NCBI RefSeq assembly: GCF_004321985.1
Contig: NZ_SCQN01000058.1
Location: 19,793-83,792 of the forward strand
Length of the DNA stretch: 64,000 nucleotides
Source: Castellaniella sp.
Lineage (GTDB): Bacteria > Pseudomonadota > Gammaproteobacteria > Burkholderiales > Burkholderiaceae_B
Direction of reading: 5' to 3'
In this document: piece after piece, positions 30,116-41,969 of the stretch
Numbering within the stretch: position 1 is the stretch's first letter
How the letters are laid out: every line of letters begins with the position of its first letter
The notes under the pieces: generated by a model
The model's database searches: none
Seen by the model: only the letters and a program-made list of their open reading frames with translations
What the model was told of the DNA's origin: nothing
Program-made: the position numbers and the translations under genes

Positions 30116-30169
30116 ACAGCCCTTCGCCCCGCTGCGCGACCACCAGACCAAACTGCGGGGGCACATCGA

Positions 30170-32374
30170 TCAACCCGATGTGCGCGCCAGCACACGGTCC
30201 TGGATGCGCCCGAAGGCATCGGCCTTCAGGAACCCCACCACGCGCGCTACAGAGGCCACTTGACCGTGGGCATCGAAGAACAGGATGCCGGGGGGCCCAA
30301 ACAGGTTGAACTGCTTGAGCAATGCCCGATCTTCAGGCGTCATGCGGGTGACATCGGCCTGCAGCAGCAGCATGCGACCCATGCGGGCCGCTACCTGGGG
30401 GTCGCTGAAGGTGAATCTCTCCATCTCGATGCAGGACACACACCAGTCCGCGTAAAAATCCAGCATCACAGGCCGGTCAGCGGCGGCGATCCGCGCGCGC
30501 AGATCGCCCAGGGAAGTCACCCGTGTGAAGCGGGCCCGGATGGTCGTCGGGTCAGCAGAGGCGCCCGCCACCGGCAGGCCGGCCGGCCCGCCAGCGCCAC
30601 GGGCAGCGAAAGGCGCCAGAGGCCTGAACATATCACGTCCGCCAGCCAGCAGCCCGGCGCCCTGCGCCAGCCCCCAGGCCAACAGAGTCAGTGCCAAGGC
30701 ACGCAATAGCAGCCGCAGCGGTGCGGCCGTCTCCATCGCAGTGCCTGCGGAAGACGAGGCAGAGAGGCCCCCCGCGGCCGCCCCGGCCGCGCTCCACAGC
30801 AATAGCGCCGTCCAGAATGCCAGCAGCACCCAGCCAGCCGCGTACCAAGCCTCGCCCAACAAGGGACGTGCCATCCACCAGGCCGTCGCCAGCAACAGCA
30901 GTCCGAAGCCCGTCTTCAGCGTCTCCATCCAGGCTCCGGCACGCGGCAGCAGAGCACCCGAGCCAGCACCGACCGCCAGCAGGATCAAACCTTCGCCCCA
31001 AGCCATGGCGAAGAGCGCGCTGCCCCCCACCACGACGTCGCCAGTCTGCGAAATGAACAGCAGCACGCCCGCCAGCGGCGCCACGACGCAAGGCCCCACG
31101 ATGAGCGCCGACAGCATGCCCATGACGAATACCCCGCCCGCCCGGCCGCCCGGCAGACGCTGCAAGCGCATCTGTATCGCGGACTGCAGCCCCACCGGGA
31201 CCTGCAGGTTGAACACCCCCAGCATGGCCAGCGCAAAGAGCGCGAGCAGCACGGCAAACGCGCCAATCACCCAAGGCGACTGCAGCCAGGCGGCCAGGCC
31301 CGCACCCAGCAATCCCGCCGCCACGCCCAGGGCGGTGTAGACCAGCGACAGGCCCAGTACATACGCCGCCGCCAAGCCCAGCCCGCGCGCACGGCTCGTC
31401 GGGCCGGACCGGCCTCCCGAGACGACAGCCAGCAGGATGGGAATCATGGGCAACACACAGGGCGTGAGGGACAGCAACATCCCGAACACCAGGCTGAGTC
31501 CCAGAATCTGCCACAACGGCGCCTGATGCAGCCAGGCTGCCATACCGGTGTCACCCAGATCCAGCCAGCTGGTGCCTGAACCAGCCGGGCCGGTGGAGGA
31601 AACTGCTTTCGGGGCGAGGGCTGCACCCGCTGATGCGGAGGTCGCCTGCCCGGACCCGGCAGCGGAGGCAACCCCGCCAATCAGATTCAGGCGCCCGGAG
31701 CCTGCCCCCGCTGATCTGGGAGCCGATTCTGCCGCCTCGTCCACGGGTCCGGGCACGCTGGCACGGACCTGCGGCCCCTGCGCTCGATATCCCCCCGCAG
31801 CGGCCACGAGCTGCAAGGTCTGCGTCATGGGCGGATAGCACAACCCCTGATCGGCACAGCCTTGGCCCGTCACGGTCACCCGCAACGGAGCTGCCGCCCC
31901 CGCGCGCAGCGGGATGCGCAGCGTGACTCCCCCGTGGTAGACCTCCATGTCTTTTTGAAACGTGGGGTCGTATTTCACCCTACCGTGCGGGAACATGACC
32001 GGCATACCCCACTGCGCGCCCGCGGGGCGCAGATCGGGTGGCGTCAGCGTCGACGGGCGGTACAGCAGCAGGTGATTCTGGGCATCCTCTACCCGTATCT
32101 CGAATCGTTCCTGGTACATGTAATAGCCAGGCGCCACGGCGTAGTGGACGTCCAGCGTCTGCGGATCAGGCATGGCAGCCGTGGTAACGAACGCCACCGC
32201 CGGATCCAGAAACTGATCATCTGCGGCCACGGCCCCCGACCACCCACCCAGCAGCATGAGCAGTGACGCAGCCAGAACCGCCAGCCAGCGACCTGAAGTG
32301 CAGAGCACGGCCGTCAGGGCCATCCGGCCGGAGTCAGATCGGCGCAACGTCACGGAATCATTCTTCAGCATCAT
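30170..32374 (-). CDS. dsbD: Thiol:disulfide interchange protein DsbD
   Basis: A 734-residue inner-membrane protein that carries reducing power from cytoplasmic thioredoxin to the periplasm. A signal peptide is followed by the alpha domain (Cys pair in GCADQGLCYPP), eight membrane segments with the Cys pair in LTPCVLP and GPCVVAP, and a C-terminal thioredoxin domain with CVSC. All three redox pairs are present. The start is uncertain (32374, 32371 or an ATG about 17 codons later) because it overlaps the 3' end of cutA by 17 bp. Confidence 0.95.
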   Translation of the reverse strand: MMLKNDSVTLRRSDSGRMALTAVLCTSGRWLAVLAASLLMLLGGWSGAVAADDQFLDPAVAFVTTAAMPDPQTLDVHYAVAPGYYMYQERFEIRVEDAQNHLLLYRPSTLTPPDLRPAGAQWGMPVMFPHGRVKYDPTFQKDMEVYHGGVTLRIPLRAGAAAPLRVTVTGQGCADQGLCYPPMTQTLQLVAAAGGYRAQGPQVRASVPGPVDEAAESAPRSAGAGSGRLNLIGGVASAAGSGQATSASAGAALAPKAVSSTGPAGSGTSWLDLGDTGMAAWLHQAPLWQILGLSLVFGMLLSLTPCVLPMIPILLAVVSGGRSGPTSRARGLGLAAAYVLGLSLVYTALGVAAGLLGAGLAAWLQSPWVIGAFAVLLALFALAMLGVFNLQVPVGLQSAIQMRLQRLPGGRAGGVFVMGMLSALIVGPCVVAPLAGVLLFISQTGDVVVGGSALFAMAWGEGLILLAVGAGSGALLPRAGAWMETLKTGFGLLLLATAWWMARPLLGEAWYAAGWVLLAFWTALLLWSAAGAAAGGLSASSSAGTAMETAAPLRLLLRALALTLLAWGLAQGAGLLAGGRDMFRPLAPFAARGAGGPAGLPVAGASADPTTIRARFTRVTSLGDLRARIAAADRPVMLDFYADWCVSCIEMERFTFSDPQVAARMGRMLLLQADVTRMTPEDRALLKQFNLFGPPGILFFDAHGQVASVARVVGFLKADAFGRIQDRVLARTSG

Positions 32375-32813
32375 GCTTCGGGGAACACACAGAATCCGGC
32401 AACTGTCCGCCGGATGAGCCCCCGGCACCGCGCACGGCTGCGCGCGTCGCCTGGGCCGTCCAGTCCAGATAATCGCAGCTTCCCGCAGCGACCGGCAGAA
32501 CCAGAAATTCAGGGACCTGATAGGGATGCAGTTGGCGCAGGCGGGCATGGAGCGCCGGTAAGGCATCCGTCGTGGTCTTCAACGTCATGGGGAATTCATC
32601 TCCGCCTTCCAGCCTGCCTTCCCACAGATACATGGCGGTGACGGCCGCCCCCACCTGGGCGCACGCGACCAGGGACTCTTCCACCAGGCAGTGGACGATG
32701 TGCTTGGCAAGCAGCGCATCAGGAGCCGTGGTGAGCACCAGCACGGCATCGGTGGGTGCGCCATTCTGGCTGCGCACGGCCACCGGGGCGACGCCAGGAG
32801 TCTGAGCTTGCAT
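32358..32813 (-). CDS. cutA: Divalent cation tolerance protein CutA
   Basis: A 151-residue protein with the CutA fold: VLVLTTAPDALLAKHIVHCLVEESLVACAQV, TAMYLWEGRLEGGDEFPMTLKT and LHPYQVPEFLVLPV. CutA trimers are linked to copper tolerance by genetics, with no agreed biochemical role. The N-terminal ~20 residues are extra to the core. The order rplQ-cutA-dsbD is typical of Bordetella relatives. Confidence 0.93.
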   Translation of the reverse strand: MQAQTPGVAPVAVRSQNGAPTDAVLVLTTAPDALLAKHIVHCLVEESLVACAQVGAAVTAMYLWEGRLEGGDEFPMTLKTTTDALPALHARLRQLHPYQVPEFLVLPVAAGSCDYLDWTAQATRAAVRGAGGSSGGQLPDSVCSPKHDAEE

Positions 32814-32875
32814 GATTTTCCAACTAAAGACAGCCCGGTCATTGTACTTGTGGCACGCCCGACGCGTGGGGCCTC

Positions 32876-32901
32876 AAAAAAAAGGGGCCTCACGGCCCCT
32901 T
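32876..32901 (-). terminator. Intrinsic terminator of the ribosomal/rpoA operon
   Basis: Eight-bp stem AAGGGGCC/GGCCCCTT with a 4-nt loop, followed on the minus strand by a run of T, 29 bp after the rplQ stop. This is a textbook rho-independent terminator. Confidence 0.9.
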
Positions 32902-32929
32902 GTTGGTGATCCAGACGGCCTGCGCGGGA

Positions 32930-33313
32930 TCATTCCTCGGCGGCTACCTCGACCTCGGGGCGATCCACCAGTTCCATGAACGCCATGGGTGCGTTGTCGC
33001 CCTGGCGGAAGCCCATCTTCAGGATGCGGGTATAGCCGCCATTGCGGGCTTGGTAGCGGGGAGCGACCTCGGTGAACAGCCGGGCCACCGCGTCGCGGTC
33101 ACGCAGCCGGGCAAATGCCAGGCGGCGATTGGCCAACGTCGGGTTCTTGCCCAACGTGATCAGGGGTTCCACCACGCGGCGCAATTCCTTGGCCTTGGGG
33201 AGCGTGGTCTTGATGGCGTCGTGCGTGAGCAGCGAGACAGCCATGTTGCGGAACATGGCGAGCCGGTGGCTGCTGGTGCGGTTGAGTTTGCGAAGGCCGG
33301 AACGATGGCGCAT
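32930..33313 (-). CDS. rplQ: 50S ribosomal protein L17
   Basis: A 127-residue protein of the large subunit, near the exit tunnel. [20 protein letters not shown] and the [14 protein letters not shown] region are diagnostic. AAAGGAAA precedes the ATG. It is the last gene of the operon, followed by a strong terminator. Confidence 0.98.
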   Translation of the reverse strand: MRHRSGLRKLNRTSSHRLAMFRNMAVSLLTHDAIKTTLPKAKELRRVVEPLITLGKNPTLANRRLAFARLRDRDAVARLFTEVAPRYQARNGGYTRILKMGFRQGDNAPMAFMELVDRPEVEVAAEE

Positions 33314-33387
33314 TTGGATTTCCTTTGAATCTATGACCCGGATCTTCTATCGCACAAGGCGCGGCCCAGGTGGGGGTTAAAAATTGA

Positions 33388-34383
33388 TTATGGGCGCTCA
33401 AGGCCGACGGGCGGCCAGTTTTCGAGCTTCATGCCCAGCGTCAGGCCGCGTGCGGCCAGGACTTCCTTGATCTCGTTGAGCGACTTGCGGCCCAGGTTCG
33501 GGGTCTTGAGCAGCTCGTTTTCCGTGCGCTGGATCAGGTCGCCGATGTAGTAGATGTTCTCGGCCTTCAGGCAGTTGGCCGAACGCACGGTCAGTTCCAG
33601 GTCGTCCACCGGGCGCAGCAGCACCGGATCGATGGCGGCATCCTGACCCAGCGGCGTGCTGGTGGTGAGCTGGCCTGTGTCCTTGTCCGCCAGCGAGGCA
33701 AACACCGAGATCTGGTCCATCAGGATGCGGGCCGACTGCCGGACCGCTTCTTCGGGGCTGATCACGCCATTGGTCTGGACATCCAGCACCAGCTTGTCCA
33801 GATCGGTGCGCTGCTCGACGCGGGCGTTTTCCACCGCATAGCTGACGCGATGCACCGGGCTGAAGGAGGCATCCAGCACGATCTGGCCGATCGTGGCGGA
33901 ATGGTCGTCGACCAGCGCGCGGACGTTGCCGGGAACGTAACCGCGTCCCTGCTCGACCTTGATCTGCATCTCGATGCGGCCGTTGTCGGTCAGGGTGGCA
34001 ATCAGGTGGTCGGGATTGAGGATTTCCACATCATGCGGCAGCTCGATGTCACCGGCGCGGAACGCGCCCGGACCCTGCTTGTTCACCTGCAGGGTGACTT
34101 CGTCGCGGTTATGCAGCTTGAAGACCACGCCCTTCAGATTGAGCAGGATGTCGACCACGTCTTCCCGGACGCCCGGGATGGTGGAGTATTCATGCACGAC
34201 ACCGCTGATCTGGACTTCAGTCGGTGCATAGCCCGTCATGGACGACAGCAGGATGCGACGCAGTGCGTTGCCCAGCGTATGGCCATAACCGCGCTCGAAT
34301 GGCTCCATGACGACCTTGGCGTGGTTGGCGCCAACGGCCTCGACAGAGATGGTGCGGGGTTTGAGAAAACCTTGTGCAGACAT
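33388..34383 (-). CDS. rpoA: RNA polymerase alpha subunit
   Basis: A 331-residue alpha subunit. The N-terminal domain (about 1-235) dimerises and assembles the polymerase ([21 protein letters not shown]); the C-terminal domain (about 250-320, [23 protein letters not shown] in two parts, [12 protein letters not shown]) contacts UP elements and activators. AAAAGGAA lies upstream of the start. Standard position between rpsD and rplQ. Confidence 0.99.
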   Translation of the reverse strand: MSAQGFLKPRTISVEAVGANHAKVVMEPFERGYGHTLGNALRRILLSSMTGYAPTEVQISGVVHEYSTIPGVREDVVDILLNLKGVVFKLHNRDEVTLQVNKQGPGAFRAGDIELPHDVEILNPDHLIATLTDNGRIEMQIKVEQGRGYVPGNVRALVDDHSATIGQIVLDASFSPVHRVSYAVENARVEQRTDLDKLVLDVQTNGVISPEEAVRQSARILMDQISVFASLADKDTGQLTTSTPLGQDAAIDPVLLRPVDDLELTVRSANCLKAENIYYIGDLIQRTENELLKTPNLGRKSLNEIKEVLAARGLTLGMKLENWPPVGLERP

Positions 34384-34518
34384 GGAGGAAATTCCTTTTC
34401 AATACCCTCGGCTCGTTACACCGATAAGGCTGACGGAAACACGAACCGGCGCAAAGACCGGAACAAGATCACAGCCCACCGGAACCGGTGGGCTGCCAAT
34501 CGGACAAAAAATGCAAAA

Positions 34519-35142
34519 TCAGCGCGAGTACAGTTCGACGACCATGGACTCGTTGACGTCGTGGGCCACGTCCTGGCGATCAGGGGCCTGCTTGTAGACG
34601 CCCGAGAGCTTGGTCGCATCGACTTCGACCCACTGCGGCAGACCGTTGCCGGTCGCCAGTTCGACGGATTCCTTGATGCGGATCTGGCTCTTGGCCCTTT
34701 CGCGCACCGCCACCACGTCGCCGGCCTGAACCAGCATCGAGGCGATGTCGGCAGTATGACCGTTCAGTTCGATAGCGCGGTGATTCACGAGCTGGCGCGC
34801 CTCGGCACGCGTGGAGCCGAAGCCCATGCGATAGACGACGTTGTCCAGGCGGGACTCCAGCAACTGGATGAGCGTTTCGCCGGTGTTGCCGCGACGGCGC
34901 TCGGCTTCCTGGAAGTACCGGCGGAACTGACGTTCCAGCACGCCATACATGCGCTTGAGCTTCTGCTTTTCGCGCAGTTGCAGACCGAAGTCGGAAGTGC
35001 GCGAACCCGAAGTGCGGCCATGCTGGCCGGGCTTCGATTCGAGCTTGCATTTGGAGTCCAGCGAGCGCCGGGCGCTCTTCAGGAACAGGTCGGTGCCTTC
35101 ACGACGCGAAAGCTTGCAGTTGGGTCCGATGTAACGAGCCAA
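34519..35142 (-). CDS. rpsD: 30S ribosomal protein S4 (TTG start)
   Basis: A 207-residue assembly protein of the small subunit with the S4 RNA-binding domain ([25 protein letters not shown]). The conserved N-terminus [20 protein letters not shown] is only obtained from a TTG start codon at 35142, preceded by AAGGGGA at 5-6 nt spacing. No ATG gives the family N-terminus. A weak start would fit the known autoregulation of the alpha operon by S4. Confidence 0.97.
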   Translation of the reverse strand: MARYIGPNCKLSRREGTDLFLKSARRSLDSKCKLESKPGQHGRTSGSRTSDFGLQLREKQKLKRMYGVLERQFRRYFQEAERRRGNTGETLIQLLESRLDNVVYRMGFGSTRAEARQLVNHRAIELNGHTADIASMLVQAGDVVAVRERAKSQIRIKESVELATGNGLPQWVEVDATKLSGVYKQAPDRQDVAHDVNESMVVELYSR

Positions 35143-35152
35143 GATGATCCCC

Positions 35153-35554
35153 TTAGATGCGACGACGCTTGGGCGGGCGGCAGCCGTTATGCGGCACCGG
35201 CGTGATGTCCGAAATGCTGGAGATACGGATCCCCAGGGCATTCAGGGCACGAACGGAGGATTCGCGGCCAGGGCCCGGGCCCTTGATGCGGACTTCCAGT
35301 GTCTTGATGCCATATTCCTGAGCCACGCGGCCTGCGGATTCGGCAGCCACCTGGGCTGCGAACGGCGTGGACTTGCGCGAACCCTTGAAGCCTGCGCCGC
35401 CCGAAGTCGCCCACGACAGAGCGTTGCCCTGACGGTCGGTGATGGTGATGATGGTGTTGTTGAAGGAAGCGTGAACGTGTGCGATACCGTCGGACACGTT
35501 CTTCTTGACCTTCTTGCGGACGCGTGCGGCGCCGCTAGCTTGAGCTTTCGCCAT
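35153..35554 (-). CDS. rpsK: 30S ribosomal protein S11
   Basis: A 133-residue platform protein of the small subunit. [20 protein letters not shown] and the C-terminal [15 protein letters not shown] are diagnostic. It ends 10 bp before rpsD. Confidence 0.98.
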   Translation of the reverse strand: MAKAQASGAARVRKKVKKNVSDGIAHVHASFNNTIITITDRQGNALSWATSGGAGFKGSRKSTPFAAQVAAESAGRVAQEYGIKTLEVRIKGPGPGRESSVRALNALGIRISSISDITPVPHNGCRPPKRRRI

Positions 35555-35567
35555 GTTCTATCCTTGG

Positions 35568-35933
35568 TTATTTCTTCAGAGACGCTGCTGCGCGGCGCGG
35601 GCCCTTTCGGGTACGCGCATTGGTGCGGGTGCGTTGGCCCCGCACGGGCAAGCCACGCTTGTGGCGCATGCCGCGATAGGTGCCCAGGTCGATCAGGCGC
35701 TTGATGGAGAGCTGCACTTCGCGGCGCAGATCACCCTCGACCGAGTAATGATGGACCTCGGCGCGAATCTTCTCGAGTTCGTCGTCGCTCAGGTCCTTGA
35801 CCTTTTTCGAGTATTCGATGCCGCTCGCATCGCAGATCTTGCGTGCACGCGCACGCCCGATCCCGAAGATGGCGGTCAAGCCAATCTCGGCGTGTTGATG
35901 CGGCGGAATATTGATGCCAGCAATACGGGCCAT
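35568..35933 (-). CDS. rpsM: 30S ribosomal protein S13
   Basis: A 121-residue head protein of the small subunit that contacts t[25 protein letters not shown] and [20 protein letters not shown] mark the family. GAGGAA precedes the ATG. It follows rpmJ in the operon. Confidence 0.98.
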   Translation of the reverse strand: MARIAGINIPPHQHAEIGLTAIFGIGRARARKICDASGIEYSKKVKDLSDDELEKIRAEVHHYSVEGDLRREVQLSIKRLIDLGTYRGMRHKRGLPVRGQRTRTNARTRKGPRRAAASLKK

Positions 35934-35966
35934 GACTGTTCCTCGTGAAATCCGTGATGCCCGGCC

Positions 35967-36080
35967 TTAGCCTTGGCGTTGCTTGTGACGCGGGTCGGTG
36001 CAGATGACGCGCACCACCCCGTGACGTTTGATGATCTTGCAGTTGCGGCAGATCCGCTTTACCGATGCCATTACCTTCAT
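35967..36080 (-). CDS. rpmJ: 50S ribosomal protein L36
   Basis: A 37-residue protein, [20 protein letters not shown] and so on, ending in a TAA at 35967. It has the zinc-binding C11, C14, C27 and H32, so it is the zinc (C+) form. GGAGA lies just upstream of the ATG. It sits between infA and rpsM, as expected in betaproteobacteria. Confidence 0.97.
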   Translation of the reverse strand: MKVMASVKRICRNCKIIKRHGVVRVICTDPRHKQRQG

Positions 36081-36108
36081 GGTGATCTCCTGGTTTTCGA
36101 CCGGCCGC

Positions 36109-36327
36109 CTATTTGGAGCGGAAAACTATCCTGGCGCGCGACAGATCATAGGGCGTGAGCTCCACTGTGACCTTGTCACCCGGCAGAATCCGGATGTAAT
36201 GCATACGCATCTTGCCCGAAATGTGGCCCAGCACCATGTGGCCATTTTCAAGTTTGACACGGAACGTTGCGTTGGGAAGGTTCTCGATCACCTCCCCTTG
36301 CATCTGAATGACGTCGTCCTTGGACAT
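36109..36327 (-). CDS. infA: Translation initiation factor IF-1
   Basis: A 72-residue OB-fold protein that occupies the ribosomal A site during initiation. [20 protein letters not shown] and [15 protein letters not shown] are diagnostic. Its place between secY and rpmJ within the spc operon differs from E. coli, where infA is elsewhere. Confidence 0.98.
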   Translation of the reverse strand: MSKDDVIQMQGEVIENLPNATFRVKLENGHMVLGHISGKMRMHYIRILPGDKVTVELTPYDLSRARIVFRSK

Positions 36328-36332
36328 GATCC

Positions 36333-37655
<1,323 letters not shown>

Positions 37656-37667
37656 TGCTGTTGCCCC

Positions 37668-38108
37668 TTAAGCCAGCGAACCGCCAGCGGCTTCGATCGC
37701 GGCGCGCGCGCCGGCCGTCGCACTGATGCCCTTCAGGGCGACCTTGCGGCTCAGTTCGCCGGTCTTGATGACCTTGACGTAGCGCACCATGTCGCCGACC
37801 ACGCCGGCCGCCTTCAGGACCTGGACGTCGATCTCTTCGACTGGCAGGGCCTGCAGATCCGACAGGCGGACCTGAGCGTACAGGTGACGGCCCAGCGGCG
37901 TGAAGCCGCGCTTGGGCAGGCGGCGCTGCAGCGGCATCTGGCCGCCTTCGAAACCGACCTTGTGGAAGCCACCCGCACGGGACTTCTGGCCCTTGTGGCC
38001 ACGGCCCGCAGTCTTGCCCAGCCCGGAACCGATGCCACGGCCCACGCGACGGCGCGGACGCTTGGAGCCCTCGGCCGGTGCGAGCGTATTGAGTTGAGTG
38101 ATAGCCAT
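37668..38108 (-). CDS. rplO: 50S ribosomal protein L15
   Basis: A 146-residue large-subunit protein with the Gly/Arg/Lys-rich N-terminal extension ([21 protein letters not shown]) typical of L15. It follows rpmD and ends 12 bp before secY. Confidence 0.98.
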   Translation of the reverse strand: MAITQLNTLAPAEGSKRPRRRVGRGIGSGLGKTAGRGHKGQKSRAGGFHKVGFEGGQMPLQRRLPKRGFTPLGRHLYAQVRLSDLQALPVEEIDVQVLKAAGVVGDMVRYVKVIKTGELSRKVALKGISATAGARAAIEAAGGSLA

Positions 38109-38122
38109 CTGGATTCCTTTGT

Positions 38123-38311
38123 TCAGGCTTCCGAAACCGTGACGAGGTAATCCACCTTGCGGATCATCCCACGGACTTCGGGAGTGTCGGTCAGGACACG
38201 GCTGCTGTTGACCTTGCCCAGGCCCAAGCCGCGCACGGTGTCGCGGTGCGATTTGAGCGTGCCAATGGTGGAGCGCACGAGCGTGACTTTGATTTGTTTC
38301 TGTTCAGCCAT
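38123..38311 (-). CDS. rpmD: 50S ribosomal protein L30
   Basis: A 62-residue large-subunit protein: [20 protein letters not shown] and [20 protein letters not shown] are typical. It starts 3 bp after rpsE. Confidence 0.97.
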   Translation of the reverse strand: MAEQKQIKVTLVRSTIGTLKSHRDTVRGLGLGKVNSSRVLTDTPEVRGMIRKVDYLVTVSEA

Positions 38312-38314
38312 GTC

Positions 38315-38833
38315 TTACCCCAGGATTTCTTCGACGGTCTTGCCGCGCTTGGCCGCAATTTCCGCCGGGGTGGAGCAGGCGCGCAGACCGTTGAGCGTCG
38401 CGCGAACCATATTGTAAGGGTTGCTGGAGCCCAGGCTCTTGGCCACCACGTTGCGCACGCCCATGACGTCGAAGATCGCGCGCATCGGGCCGCCGGCGAT
38501 CACACCGGTACCTTCGGCAGCAGGCGAGATCAGCACGGTGGAGGCGCCATGCTTGCCCACCACGGTGTGATGCAGCGTGCCGTTCTTCAAGGCGACCTTG
38601 ATCAGGCCACGACGGGCCTGTTCCATGGCCTTTTGCACGGCAACGGGGACTTCGCGAGCCTTGCCCTTGCCCATGCCGATGCGCCCATCGCCATCGCCCA
38701 CCACGGTCAGCGCGGCAAAGCTCATGGTGCGACCACCCTTGACGACCTTGCTGACGCGGTTGACCGCGATCATCTTTTCGCGCATGCCGTCATCGCGTTC
38801 CTGATCGGCGTGCTTGCGTTGTTCTTTAGCCAT
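38315..38833 (-). CDS. rpsE: 30S ribosomal protein S5
   Basis: A 172-residue small-subunit protein involved in decoding accuracy. The S5 domain [34 protein letters not shown] and [15 protein letters not shown] are visible. It follows rplR by 9 bp. Confidence 0.98.
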   Translation of the reverse strand: MAKEQRKHADQERDDGMREKMIAVNRVSKVVKGGRTMSFAALTVVGDGDGRIGMGKGKAREVPVAVQKAMEQARRGLIKVALKNGTLHHTVVGKHGASTVLISPAAEGTGVIAGGPMRAIFDVMGVRNVVAKSLGSSNPYNMVRATLNGLRACSTPAEIAAKRGKTVEEILG

Positions 38834-38842
38834 TTGATTTCC

Positions 38843-39208
38843 TCAGAACTTCAAGCCGGCTTCACGCGCGGCTTCGGCCAGCGCCTTGACGCGGCCATGA
38901 TAACGGAAGCCCGAACGGTCGAAGGCGACGAGTTCAATGCCGGCCGCCTTGGCCTTTTCGGCCACGCGCTTGCCGACCAGCGTGGCAGCCGCCGTGTTGC
39001 CGCCGTTGGCCTTCTGGCTGGCGAGTTCCTTGCGGACTTCGGGCTCCAGCGTGGAAGCGCTGACGAGCACGCGGTCGCCTTCCGGCGAAATGATGTTGGC
39101 GTAAATGTGCAGATTCGTACGATGCACCGACAGGCGATGCACGCGCAGTTCGTGAATCTTGCGGCGGGTCGCCGTAGCACGACGCAAACGGGAAAGTTTT
39201 TTATCCAT
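38843..39208 (-). CDS. rplR: 50S ribosomal protein L18
   Basis: A 121-residue 5S-rRNA-binding protein. [34 protein letters not shown] and [19 protein letters not shown] are diagnostic. Confidence 0.98.
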   Translation of the reverse strand: MDKKLSRLRRATATRRKIHELRVHRLSVHRTNLHIYANIISPEGDRVLVSASTLEPEVRKELASQKANGGNTAAATLVGKRVAEKAKAAGIELVAFDRSGFRYHGRVKALAEAAREAGLKF

Positions 39209-39229
39209 GATTCGTCCTTGCCTGCGCGC

Positions 39230-39763
39230 TTATTTCTTCTTGGTTTCTTTCAGGATCACGCGCTCGTCCGCATAGCGCACGCCCTTGCCCTTGTAGGGTT
39301 CGGGTTCGCGGTAAGCGCGGATCTCGGCGGCCGTCTGACCGACGGCCTGCTTGTCGGAGCCCTTGACCACGATTTCGGTCTGCGACGGGCATTCGATCTT
39401 GATCCCTTCGGGAATGTCGTGCAGCACGTCGTGCGAGAAGCCGAGCTGCATTTTCAGTGTCTTGCCCTGGACCTGGGCGCGAAAACCCACGCCCACCAGG
39501 TTCAGACGCCGTTCGAAACCGGCGCTGACGCCTGTGACCATGTTATGCACCAGCGCACGCACGGTGCCGGACATGGCGTTGGCCTCGCGGGATTCGTCGG
39601 CCGCGACGAAGGTCAGGTGGCCGTCTTCCTGAGAGATGCGCACACGGCCGTCCAGCGCCTGGGTCAACGAACCCAGCGGGCCCTTGACGGCGATCTGTCC
39701 GGCGCTGATTGTGGCTTCCACGCCCTTGGGCAGCGCGACCGGGTATTTGGCGATACGTGACAT
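39230..39763 (-). CDS. rplF: 50S ribosomal protein L6
   Basis: A 177-residue large-subunit protein with the two L6 domains; the C-terminal [15 protein letters not shown] is diagnostic. A very strong Shine-Dalgarno (TAAGGAGGT) lies upstream of the ATG. Confidence 0.98.
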   Translation of the reverse strand: MSRIAKYPVALPKGVEATISAGQIAVKGPLGSLTQALDGRVRISQEDGHLTFVAADESREANAMSGTVRALVHNMVTGVSAGFERRLNLVGVGFRAQVQGKTLKMQLGFSHDVLHDIPEGIKIECPSQTEIVVKGSDKQAVGQTAAEIRAYREPEPYKGKGVRYADERVILKETKKK

Positions 39764-39775
39764 GTGATGACCTCC

Positions 39776-40171
39776 TTATGCCACGAAGCAGAGCACTTCG
39801 CCGCCCACGCCATTGGCGCGGGCCTTGCGGTCCGTCATCACGCCGCGCGGCGTGGAGACGATAGCCACGCCCAGACCGTTCATGACCTGGGGAATCGTGG
39901 CGCTGCTCTTGTAGATGCGCAAGCCGGGGCGCGAGACGCGGTCGATGCGCTCGATCACCGGGCGGCCGGCGTAGTATTTCAAGGTGATTTCCAGCTGCGG
40001 CTTGGTCTGTTCGCCAGCCACGCGGAAATCTTCGATGTAGCCCTCGTCCTTCAGCACGGCAGCAATGGCTGCCTTCAGCTTGGAGGAGGGCATGGAAACC
40101 GACGTCTTGTTGACCATCTGTGCGTTACGCACACGGGTCAGCATATCGGCGATGGGATCGCTCATGCTCAT
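39776..40171 (-). CDS. rpsH: 30S ribosomal protein S8
   Basis: A 131-residue small-subunit protein; in E. coli it also represses the spc operon by binding m[18 protein letters not shown] and [22 protein letters not shown] are typical. GGAGAA sits 6 nt before the first ATG (40171); a second ATG two codons later is the alternative. Confidence 0.98.
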   Translation of the reverse strand: MSMSDPIADMLTRVRNAQMVNKTSVSMPSSKLKAAIAAVLKDEGYIEDFRVAGEQTKPQLEITLKYYAGRPVIERIDRVSRPGLRIYKSSATIPQVMNGLGVAIVSTPRGVMTDRKARANGVGGEVLCFVA

Positions 40172-40182
40172 GAATGGTTCTC

Positions 40183-40488
40183 CTACCAGCTTGCCTTGGT
40201 CATGCCGGGGACTTCCCCGCGCATGGCCATCTCACGCAGTTTGTGGCGCGTGAGACCGAATTTGCTGTACACGCCCCGCGAGCGGCCCGTGACCACGCAG
40301 CGGTTGCGCTGGCGAGTGGGGTTCGAGTTGCGCGGGAGCTGTTGCAGCGCCAGGCGAGCCTGGTAGCGCTCTTCGTCGGTTTTCGACTGGTCGTCGACGA
40401 TCGCTTTCAGCGCGGTGCGCTTGGCGGAGAACTTGGCCGCCAGCTTGGAACGCTTGATGTCGCGATTGATGAGGGAAAGTTTTGCCAC
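40183..40488 (-). CDS. rpsN: 30S ribosomal protein S14, long zinc-free form (GTG start)
   Basis: A 101-residue S14 without the CXXC zinc motif; [20 protein letters not shown] and the C-terminal GMTKASW mark the long form. The start is GTG at 40488 with AAGGGG upstream. Confidence 0.97.
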   Translation of the reverse strand: MAKLSLINRDIKRSKLAAKFSAKRTALKAIVDDQSKTDEERYQARLALQQLPRNSNPTRQRNRCVVTGRSRGVYSKFGLTRHKLREMAMRGEVPGMTKASW

Positions 40489-40497
40489 GTCAGCCCC

Positions 40498-41037
40498 TTA
40501 GTTGCGGAAGGGGAAGCTGAATGCGCTCAAGAGCGCCTTGGCTTCCTCGTCGGTCTTTGCGGTGGTGGTGATGCTGATGTTCATCCCGCGAATGGCATCG
40601 ATCTTGTCGTACTCGATTTCCGGGAAGATGATCTGTTCTTTCACACCGATGTTGTAGTTGCCGCGGCCGTCGAATGCCCGGCCGGACACACCGCGGAAGT
40701 CACGCACGCGCGGCAGCGCCACGGAGACCAGGCGGTCCAGGAATTCATACATGCGCGAGCCGCGCAGGGTGACCATGCAGCCGATCGGGTAGTTCTCGCG
40801 GATCTTGAATCCGGCGATAGCCTTGCGGGTGTGCGTGACCACGGGCTTCTGGCCGGCGATCTTGGTCATGTCGCCGACGGCGTTCTCGATGACTTTCTTG
40901 TCAGCGACCGCTTCGGAGACGCCCATGTTCAGCGTGATCTTGGTGATGCGGGGCACCTCCATGACCGAATGGTACTGAAACTTCGCCTGCAGGTCAGGAA
41001 CGACCTTGGAGCGGTAGAGATCTTGTAAACGAGCCAT
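40498..41037 (-). CDS. rplE: 50S ribosomal protein L5
   Basis: A 179-residue 5S-rRNA-binding protein of the central protuberance. [24 protein letters not shown]-type [14 protein letters not shown] and [20 protein letters not shown] are typical. Confidence 0.98.
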   Translation of the reverse strand: MARLQDLYRSKVVPDLQAKFQYHSVMEVPRITKITLNMGVSEAVADKKVIENAVGDMTKIAGQKPVVTHTRKAIAGFKIRENYPIGCMVTLRGSRMYEFLDRLVSVALPRVRDFRGVSGRAFDGRGNYNIGVKEQIIFPEIEYDKIDAIRGMNISITTTAKTDEEAKALLSAFSFPFRN

Positions 41038-41049
41038 TTATTGCGCCCC

Positions 41050-41370
41050 TTATGCCTTCGCGCCAACGACGGAGCCGTTGGAGCGGAAAATGCGGACCTT
41101 GGCCCCGTCCACGACCTTGACGCCCACGCGGTCGCCCTTGCCGGTCTCGGGGTTGTAGAGCGCTACATTGGAGATGTGGATGGGCAGCGTCTTGTCGACG
41201 ATCCCGCCCTGGGTACCCGCCATCGGGTTGCCCCGGGCGTGCTTCTTCACGACGTTGATGCCTTCGACCAGGACACGGTCCGTGCCCACCAGGTCCAGCA
41301 CCGTGCCGCGACGAGTGCGATCGCGGCCTGCGAGAACGACGACTTCGTCGCCTTTGCGGATGTTCTGCAT
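41050..41370 (-). CDS. rplX: 50S ribosomal protein L24
   Basis: A 106-residue assembly-initiating protein with a KOW motif (IRKGDEVVVLAGRDRTRRGTV) followed by EGINVVKKHARG. AAGGAA precedes the ATG. Confidence 0.98.
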   Translation of the reverse strand: MQNIRKGDEVVVLAGRDRTRRGTVLDLVGTDRVLVEGINVVKKHARGNPMAGTQGGIVDKTLPIHISNVALYNPETGKGDRVGVKVVDGAKVRIFRSNGSVVGAKA

Positions 41371-41380
41371 GATCGGTTCC

Positions 41381-41749
41381 TTACAGGACTTCGGGCGCCA
41401 AGGACACGATCTTCATGAACTTTTCGGTGCGCAGTTCGCGCGTGACCGGTCCGAAGATGCGCGTGCCGATGGGCTCGAGCTTGGCGTTGAGCAACACGGC
41501 CGCATTCCCGCCAAAGCGGATCAGCGAGCCGTCCTTGCGGCGCACGCCCTTGGCGGTACGCACCACCACGGCGTTGTAGATTTCGCCTTTTTTGACGCGC
41601 CCGCGAGGGGCCGCTTCCTTGACGGACACCTTGATGACGTCGCCAATCGCGGCATAACGGCGCTTGGAGCCGCCCAGCACCTTGATGCACATGACGGAAC
41701 GTGCACCGGTGTTGTCGGCCACGTCCAGCGTGGTCTGCATTTGGATCAT
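41381..41749 (-). CDS. rplN: 50S ribosomal protein L14
   Basis: A 122-residue large-subunit protein at the subunit interface. [20 protein letters not shown] and [20 protein letters not shown] are diagnostic. It is the first gene of the spc operon. The S10 genes (rpsJ to rpsQ), which in many bacteria lie directly upstream, are absent here; an unrelated amidohydrolase gene occupies that side. Confidence 0.99.
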   Translation of the reverse strand: MIQMQTTLDVADNTGARSVMCIKVLGGSKRRYAAIGDVIKVSVKEAAPRGRVKKGEIYNAVVVRTAKGVRRKDGSLIRFGGNAAVLLNAKLEPIGTRIFGPVTRELRTEKFMKIVSLAPEVL

Positions 41750-41793
41750 GATTTTTCCTGTTCCAACTTAACAACGAAGCCGAGAACACCCAT
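41746..41793 (-). CDS. Possible 15-codon upstream reading frame overlapping the rplN start
   Basis: ATG at 41793 encodes [15 protein letters not shown] and its TGA overlaps the rplN ATG (ATGA). No good Shine-Dalgarno precedes it. It might couple translation to rplN, or be chance. Confidence 0.2.
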   Translation of the reverse strand: MGVLGFVVKLEQEKS

Positions 41794-41969
41794 CGGGTTT
41801 TCAGCAGCCACGCAGCCAGTTTTGGTCCCGTCAAGCCAGCACAAAATCGCACAGGGCTCTGGGTTGAAATTCCTGCCCGGCAAACCGTAAACGGCCGCGC
41901 AAGGCAATGTCGCTATCCAATCGCCGCGTTCAGGCCCGAAATGCCGGACGCAACGAGGCGAAGACGCAC

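Noticed and set aside
38246..39760. A 504-codon plus-strand frame across rpsE, rplR and rplF
   Set aside because: It spans several certain ribosomal genes on the other strand and encodes a low-complexity His/Ala/Gly-rich product with no family match.
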